Of a stretch of DNA of 64,000 nucleotides, positions 58,641 through 64,000 are shown one piece after another. Under the pieces are notes generated by a model. It saw only the letters and a program-made list of their open reading frames with translations. It was not told the origin of the DNA and did not search any database. Numbering within the stretch: the first letter of the stretch is position 1; every line of letters starts with the position of its first letter. The position numbers were made by a program, and so were the translations under genes. The DNA comes from Boesenbergia rotunda (taxonomy: Eukaryota; Streptophyta; Magnoliopsida; Zingiberales; Zingiberaceae), in contig JAGFNQ010006457.1 in assembly GCA_024364735.1 (NCBI GenBank), positions 62,001-126,000 on the forward strand, given 5' to 3'.

Positions 58641-59744
58641 TACGTGGTAATACACAACAGCGAGCGAGCGCGAAAATGAAAACGCGAAAACTAAAACGCC
58701 CGCTTTAGTTGTTCTCTTCAGTCGTCGCGCGACCTCCCCTTAGTTCATTCTCTACATTCGCCGCAGTCGCCGAACCCTAACACACCTCAACGATCTTTTC
58801 ATTCTTCTCGTTCTTCTTCTCCTTCCTCTTCATCGCGAGCGACAACGCCGAACCCTAACACACCTCAAACCTCGTTGCCATCTTTTCCTTCTTCTCGTTC
58901 TTCTTCTTCTTCTTCCTCTTCGCCGCACACAAACAAGACACCTAAAACTTCTCCTCGGGCGAACTAGCCGCCACCACGCCCCTTCTTCTTCCTCCTCTTG
59001 TGCCGAGTTGCTGAATTGGAGAGATATCAAGGTAATGTTTGCTCTTGTTGGGTTTTCTACAGTAGGTTTGAGTCTAACATTTCAACCATCTTCAGGTTTT
59101 GGATAGTAGGTTTGAGTCGAACATTTCAGCATTTTGGGTGTCATTCTCTCTTGCGAGTGTTTATTGGAGAACAATCCAGACGGTACCTGGCGTCTCTCCC
59201 TCTCTTCTACCACTCTTCAAGGTGATGAAACCCTTCTCTAGTTTCAGTTTATTGGTTTCAGTTGGGACATCCAATTCAGATTTCTAATATGTCATCTTCT
59301 ATGTTTCTTGTATAAAGTTTCTTTTAAAATATTAAACACTAGACACAAATTGATATTTAATGATGATTGTATAGTTGAAATCAGAAATCCTATTATCAAA
59401 TACCCTAATCCATTTAAATCCTATTATCAAAAATCCTTCAATGAAACAATCCTATGTTTTTTTATTTAGTTCTAAAGGTTATTTGTGGGGTTGTGGAAAA
59501 AATTCAATTTTTTCTTACTAACTCGTTAATGAGTGTTGATATATGCAAACCCATCAATTAATTTATCTTTCAATTTTTCTCCCTTATTTACTTGTTTTTG
59601 CTTCAAGATTGATTGTATATATTGTATGCTATGAATATGTGATGTTTCTAATTATTCGTTATGTAAAGATCTAGTTATATAATGTACAATTATTTTGAAG
59701 GTAGGTGTTGCCTCATTCCTAGCTGATTAGTACTTGTAACAAAA
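58641..59744 (+). other. CACTA 5' region before transposase ATG
   Basis: 58680-59030 contains CT-rich, coding-like low-complexity sequence (two copies of CGCCGAACCCTAACACACCTCAA-type segments near 58760 and 58845). 59035-59744 is A/T-rich, with a short direct repeat (GTAGGTTTGAGTC at 59063 and 59105). Probably promoter, leader and a possible intron. No ORF can be supported. Confidence 0.5.
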
Positions 59745-59947
59745 ATGGACAAAGAATGGATGTCAAAGGATAGACTATCACGTGAATTTGATATTGGAGT
59801 AGAATCTTTCTTACAATTTGCACTGAAGAATGCTAACGATCCTAATGCAATACCTTGCCCATGTGCAAGATGTGGTAATATAAAGAAGAAAAATCTGCAA
59901 ACTATAACGGCGCATTTGTATTGTAATGGTATGGATTTAACATATCA
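59745..59947 (+). pseudogene. CACTA transposase, N-terminal transposase-associated domain, first part
   Basis: ATG 59745 (MDKEWMSKDRLSREFDIGV) opens the transposase-associated domain (PF13963 type) with CPCARC and the conserved TITAHLYCNGMDLTYH. The domain is cut after that His codon by solo LTR L (TSD TATCA) and resumes at 62643 in register. Confidence 0.88.
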
Positions 59948-60173
59948 TGTAACGCCCCAAAATTTTCCCATATGAAATATCATGAAATATTATGAATTCA
60001 TGAAATATTATTATTATTATGAAATATTATGAATTCATGAAATAGTATGAAATATGATGAATTCATGGAATACTATTATTATTATGAAATTTCATGATGG
60101 GCTTGGCTTAATGGGCTTTGATATGGATTAGTGCAAAATGTGATAAAAAGAAAAGGTAGAAAGGAGGAAGCAA

Positions 60174-60228
60174 GGATTGAACCTTGAACCTCCTAGTTGC
60201 ACTAATCATGTCATAACCAACACACCAA
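60174..60228 (-). promoter_or_regulatory. tRNA-like A/B-box pair in LTR L
   Basis: Minus strand: GGTTCAATCC (60174-60183) and A-box-like TTGGTGTGTTGG (60217-60228), 55 nt end to end. Weaker A-box than in the fragment at 11289-11343. Confidence 0.35.
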
Positions 60229-60671
60229 GCCATATTTCATGTAGAAGGGATAAGAAACATGCTTGTTAAAAGCTAGGGAAGTGAAGAGACATGTCACTTC
60301 ATGAGAAAAGTATAAATAAGAGGAAGAGAAGTTGGAATAACTTCCTCTCTTCTTCTTCTTCACTCTCATCACCGAAATTCACTTCCCCTTGCCCTTTCAT
60401 TTTCGAAAAAGTAAACCCTAGGGTTCCAACCCTAGGGGTTTGGAAGGAAGGAGATCCCACCCAAGGACCTTGCTCTCTACTAGGGCCAAAGGTTCTAGAG
60501 AAAGTCTTAGCAAAGGAAATTCTCCCTCTCACTTCAATTAAGGGTAGCCTAAAGAGTAAGAGAAGGAGAAATTCAAGCGAAAGGATGTAAGTATCCCCTC
60601 GCCTGCAGTGTAATGGTTATTGTATGTTTGTCTCCTGGATTGTTTCGAAAATGGGGACTTTTTCCCCTTTG

Positions 60672-61095
60672 TAAGTTTCGGCCACCCCCTTAGGGGAAGG
60701 CCTTGGTCACTCCTTGATACATGAGAAGACCTTTGAGACTTAGAGTATATATGTATGTTGATTTTCTTCATGATGGTATGAACAAAAAGGAAGAAAAACT
60801 AGGGTTTCACCCTTTGTAAGTTTCGGCCACCCCCTTGGTGGAAGGCCTTGGTTCCTTTTTTGTTACATGAGTAGACCCTTGGAACTTAGGGTATATGTAT
60901 ATGTTGTTTTCTTCATGATGTCATGAACAAATTTTTAGGGTTTTACCCTTGTGTAAGTTTCGGCCAACACCCTTAGAAGAGGCCTTGGTTACTTCTTGAT
61001 ACTTGAGGAGAACCCTTAGGACTTAGGGTATACCTATAGGTTGATTCCCATCAAGTGGTGATAACAAAAATTAGGGTAGCACCCCCCTACAAGTT
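60672..61095 (+). repeat. Threefold repeat in LTR L
   Basis: Units of about 140-150 bp start GTAAGTTTCGGCCA(C/A)C, run through GGCCTTGGT, TTGAGACTTAGAGTATA and a CTTCATGATG segment; a shorter fourth start (AAGTTTCGGCCATGG) is near 61090. Confidence 0.8.
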
Positions 61096-61365
61096 TCGGC
61101 CATGGAGGAAAAGAATTGGGATTTAGGGATTGTATGATTTCCTATGATGTATCCATGTTTGGTAGTGTAGACAAAGTGTTTGTGTAAATGTTTGTGTGAA
61201 ACTAGTTTACCCTACCCTTGAGCTTCGGCCAACCCTAGAAGGACTAGGGTTTAGGGTTGCATAATTATCCCATGATGTACTTTATGTTTAATAAGTTGCA
61301 TGAAATGTATGTGAAGGTTAAACTACCCTACGGGACCTGATTATGTTTAGTAAGATAATATGTAT

Positions 61366-61512
61366 ATGAACATGTATGAAATATGATGTATGTATGAACA
61401 TGTATGAAATATGATGTATGTATGAACATGTATGAAATATGATGTATGTATGAACATGTGCGAAATATGATGTATGTATGAACATGCATGAAATATGATG
61501 TATGTATGAGCA
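61366..61512 (+). repeat. 28-bp tandem repeat in LTR L
   Basis: Five copies of GAACATGTATGAAATATG plus ATGTATGTAT, nearly perfect. It accounts for the Tyr/His-rich repeat ORFs on the minus strand. Confidence 0.92.
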
Positions 61513-62642
61513 TGCCTTATAGCCCATGGGGCACACTTATGAAATTGCATGTGATATGTTAAAATGCTTGAACGGATACTCTACTAAGTATGGGATCAAG
61601 AGCACCCCTTATGTTGTGTGGTGTGTCCCTACGAGATCATGAGCACCCTTGAAGAGTGGTGTGTCCTGTAAGAGTGATTTGGAGTACTCCTTAGCATATA
61701 TGTAAAAGCATGATAAGTATTTTACTTTTGAAGTTGTGTACCCGACTCGGAAGGGGGTCGTTAAACAAATCCGGGATGCATGTTAACGTAAGGTCATGGC
61801 TCCGGTAGGACGGAAGGGTCCTGCTCTAATTAATTGGTGGCTCGCTACCCCAATTCATTAGGGAACGCGCAATAGTTACGCGCGATATGTGGTACACAAC
61901 AGGGCCCAATATGATATGGATGTATTTTTAAGTAATACCATTATGGAATTGTTTTGAAAACATTTGTTATATGTGAAGAGTATGCTTAAGGTACTTGATA
62001 CTGCATGCTTAGAAACTTGGATGTTTAGTATGCTTTGATGAACTCATGCTTATGATTTATTATGTGTACATGTTATATTCTTTCGTATGGATTTGCGAGT
62101 AGGACAGGATCCTTACTAAGCATTTGTGCTTACTAGTTTATGTGTTGTCTTGTGCTGCAGATAAGGGTAAGGAACACTTAAACTAAAGGAAGAGGCAGGA
62201 GGCTGAAGATGTGTGGGGTGGTGGCTCGGGAAGAAAGACTTTTATATCTACATTATTATGCTTATGTTTATGCTCCTTGACAATGAATGATGGTGATTAG
62301 GATAGATATTGCATGATAATAGTTACACTTGGAATTTTCATGTACTTGATTTTATTGGATTATATTATGGTGTGAAATAATATGTGAACCTATCATGTTA
62401 TGGAATAACTCGTGATTGAAATATTTCAAATAATGTTCTAATGATGCAAGCATGACATTTGAGTGACATGTATTGACTAGTATGCTTAGCACTCCTATAT
62501 TACTTAATAGTTCTAAACAAGCATGCTCAATACTTAGTCCTTGCATTGTTGTTTTAAATTTTATGCTAGAGGAAAAAAAAATATGATTGATTGTACGTAA
62601 CCCCGCCCCGAGTGTAGATATAAGGGCGGGCGTTACATATCA

Positions 62643-64000
62643 TACATGGATATGGCATGGGGAAAGATTGTTGACAGGGAACTTAGTGAATGGTAATGAT
62701 CGAGTAGGGCAAGATGAAGACAAATCTTTTGCTGAGGAGCCTATAGACATGGTGCAGGCTGTATATGATAGTTATGGTGAGAATCTAAGTCAGTTCAATA
62801 AGCTACTTGAAGATGCTGAGAAATGCTTATATCCAGGATGTACAAAATTTACAAAGTTATCTGCAGTTGTGAAATTATTTAACTTGAAGGCAAAATATAG
62901 TTGGAGTGATAAAAGTTTCACCGATATACTTAGTTTGTTTGGAGAAATGCATCCAGATGACAATGAATTGCCTTTATCTATGTATGACGCAAAGAAAATC
63001 TTATGTGCATTAGGGATGGATTATGTCAAAATTCATGCTTGTCCTAATGATTGTATCTTGTATCAGAAAGAGTACGACGATTTTGCCAATTGCCCTATTT
63101 GTGGGACATCAAGGTGGAAGTTGAGCGACAAATCTAACGTAAAAGAAGGAGTTCCTGCAAAGGTCTTGTGGTATTTCCCACCTATTCCAAGATTTCAAAG
63201 AATGTTTCGGAATAAGGCGATATCCAAGGTGTTAACATGGCATGCTGATAAAAGAATTCATGATGGATACTTACGTCATCCAGCTGATGCACCTTCTTGG
63301 AAATTAGTTGATCGCATGTGGCCAGATTTTTCTTCTGAGCCAAGAAATTTGAGATTGGTTATATCAGCAGATGGGATCAATCCCCACAGTTTGATGAGTT
63401 CTGCATATAGTTGTTGGCCAATTTTAATGATCACATTCAATCTTCCACCATGATTGTGTATGAAGAGAAAATTTGTTATGCTCACTTTATTGATATCTGG
63501 TCCTAGACAACCAGGAAATGAGATTGAGGTTTACTTAGCACCTCTCATTGACGACTTAAAATGTTTATGGGATAAAGGTGTCGAAGCATATGATGCATAT
63601 CGAATAGAAAATTTCTCTCTTAAAGTTGTTTTGTTATGGACAATCAATGATTTTCCTGCATATGGGAATATGTCAGGATGTGTTGTGAAGGGATATCATG
63701 CTTGTCCTATTTGTGCAGAAAATACTTACTCGACAAGGTTGAAGCATAGTAGGAAAATATCATATACAGGCCATAGAAAGTTTCTACCTTTAAGCCATCC
63801 ATATCGAAGGCAAAAGAAGACATTTAATGGGAAGCAAGAGTTTAACTTTGCACCAAATCCATTGAGTGGCCATGAAGTTTTGGAAAGAGTTGAAAGAATT
63901 AATTTTGATTTGGGAAAAATCAACAGCAAGCTACAATCAAAGAGGAATGATGGAGAAACATGCTGGAAAAAAAATCAATATTCTTTGAACTTGAGTATTG
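62643..64000 (+). pseudogene. CACTA transposase (TNP2/Transposase_21 type), continued, broken
   Basis: Continues from WIWHGE, the end of the transposase-associated domain. A linker follows, then the Tnp2 domain: KKILCALGMDYVKIHACPND, YDDFANCPICGTSRWK, RFQRMFRNK, ADKRIHDGYLRHPADAPSWK, ISADGINPHSLMSSAYSCWP. A TGA at 63451-63453 stands in place of the Trp codon expected in NLPPW. Reading is otherwise open to 63966 (GPRQPGNEI, YLAPLIDDLKCLW, DFPAYGNMSG, GYHACPIC). An 8-A run at 63967-63974 looks one base short and shifts the frame. The C-terminal part lies beyond the window. The element cannot make full transposase from this copy. Confidence 0.9.

Larger units (their letters stand above)
59948..62637 (+). 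mobile_element. Solo LTR L (chromovirus type) inside CACTA transposase gene
   Basis: TGTAACGCCCC..GGGCGGGCGTTACA, 2690 bp, flanked by TATCA at 59943-59947 and 62638-62642. TATAAATA is at 60311-60318. The antisense tRNA-like motif is at 60174-60228. It contains a block of about 140 bp repeated three times (60672-61095, each with GTAAGTTTCGGCCA) and a 28-bp tandem repeat (61366-61512). It shares the 3' conserved block (TTACTAAGC, GAGGCAGGAGG, GTGGTGGC) with K and J. Confidence 0.92.
58391..64000 (+). mobile_element. CACTA (En/Spm) DNA transposon, right end beyond window
   Basis: The terminal inverted repeat CACTACAAGAA starts at 58391 in the copia D LTR; the preceding 3 bp (GTC) are the expected target duplication length. 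Subterminal repeats (58420-58640), a C/T-rich 5' region (58680-59030) and a TNP2-type transposase gene from 59745 follow. Solo LTR L splits the gene. The other end is not in the window. Confidence 0.92.

Noticed and set aside
61318..61550. Three overlapping Tyr/His-rich repeat proteins on the minus strand
   Set aside because: Direct translation of the 28-bp tandem repeat in three frames (28 is not a multiple of 3, so the frames cycle); no gene.

Overview
This window is plant nuclear DNA, almost entirely nested transposable elements. Nothing bacterial or phage-like is present. Initiator-tRNA-Met primer sites, Ty1-copia and chromodomain Ty3-gypsy polyproteins, a CACTA transposon and a broken TOM1/TOM3/THH1-like gene all point to a flowering plant. 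The element mix (young SIRE-type copia, Tekay-like chromoviruses with 2.7-3.5 kb LTRs) would fit a large monocot genome, perhaps Zingiberales, but that is an impression and not a proof. No intact single-copy host gene is visible.

Layout. 1-1503: SIRE-type LTR cut by the window edge. 1607-1832: Tourist-like MITE. 1950-2474: antisense copia gag/protease relic, split by a solo LTR (2475-3381, TSD GTTAT). 3387-4500: LTR-derived tandem hairpin repeats. 4500-7775: copia A, interrupted at 7776 by antisense copia B (7776-11116), which is itself cut by a gypsy LTR fragment (11117-11459). 11460-20940: copia C, the only complete and probably young element, with 1392/1391-bp LTRs differing at 3 bases and one indel and with open gag and pol frames. 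20941-29841: Tekay-like gypsy J, lacking its 5' half and carrying a 3.5-kb solo LTR (K; TSD GGAGC). 29980-38619: decayed copia F, carrying an antisense solo LTR (M; TSD ATAGA) that contains a 100-nt C run. 38620-39795: LTR fragment G. 40063-40575: TOM1/THH1-like pseudogene.

From 40807 to the end there is a five-level nest: gypsy E contains antisense copia A' (from 42934), whose 5' LTR contains antisense copia D (from 50247), whose 5' LTR contains a CACTA element (from 58391), whose transposase gene contains chromovirus solo LTR L (59948-62637, TSD TATCA). The right ends of E, A', D and the CACTA element lie beyond base 64000.

The most unusual signal is structural RNA/DNA rather than coding. 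Two unrelated LTR types hold tandem arrays in which every unit can fold into a short hairpin with a conserved loop and stems that change in a compensatory way (73-440, 11569-11835 and its copy at 19659-19925; and 3490-3870). Copia C also has two paralogous long hairpins flanking pol (15281-15339 and 18725-18784), again with compensated stems. Several chromovirus LTRs carry antisense tRNA-like A-box/B-box pairs at tRNA spacing. Copia C has unrelated sequence on its two sides, no target duplication and an N two bases from its 5' end, so that junction is either an ectopic recombinant or an assembly join.
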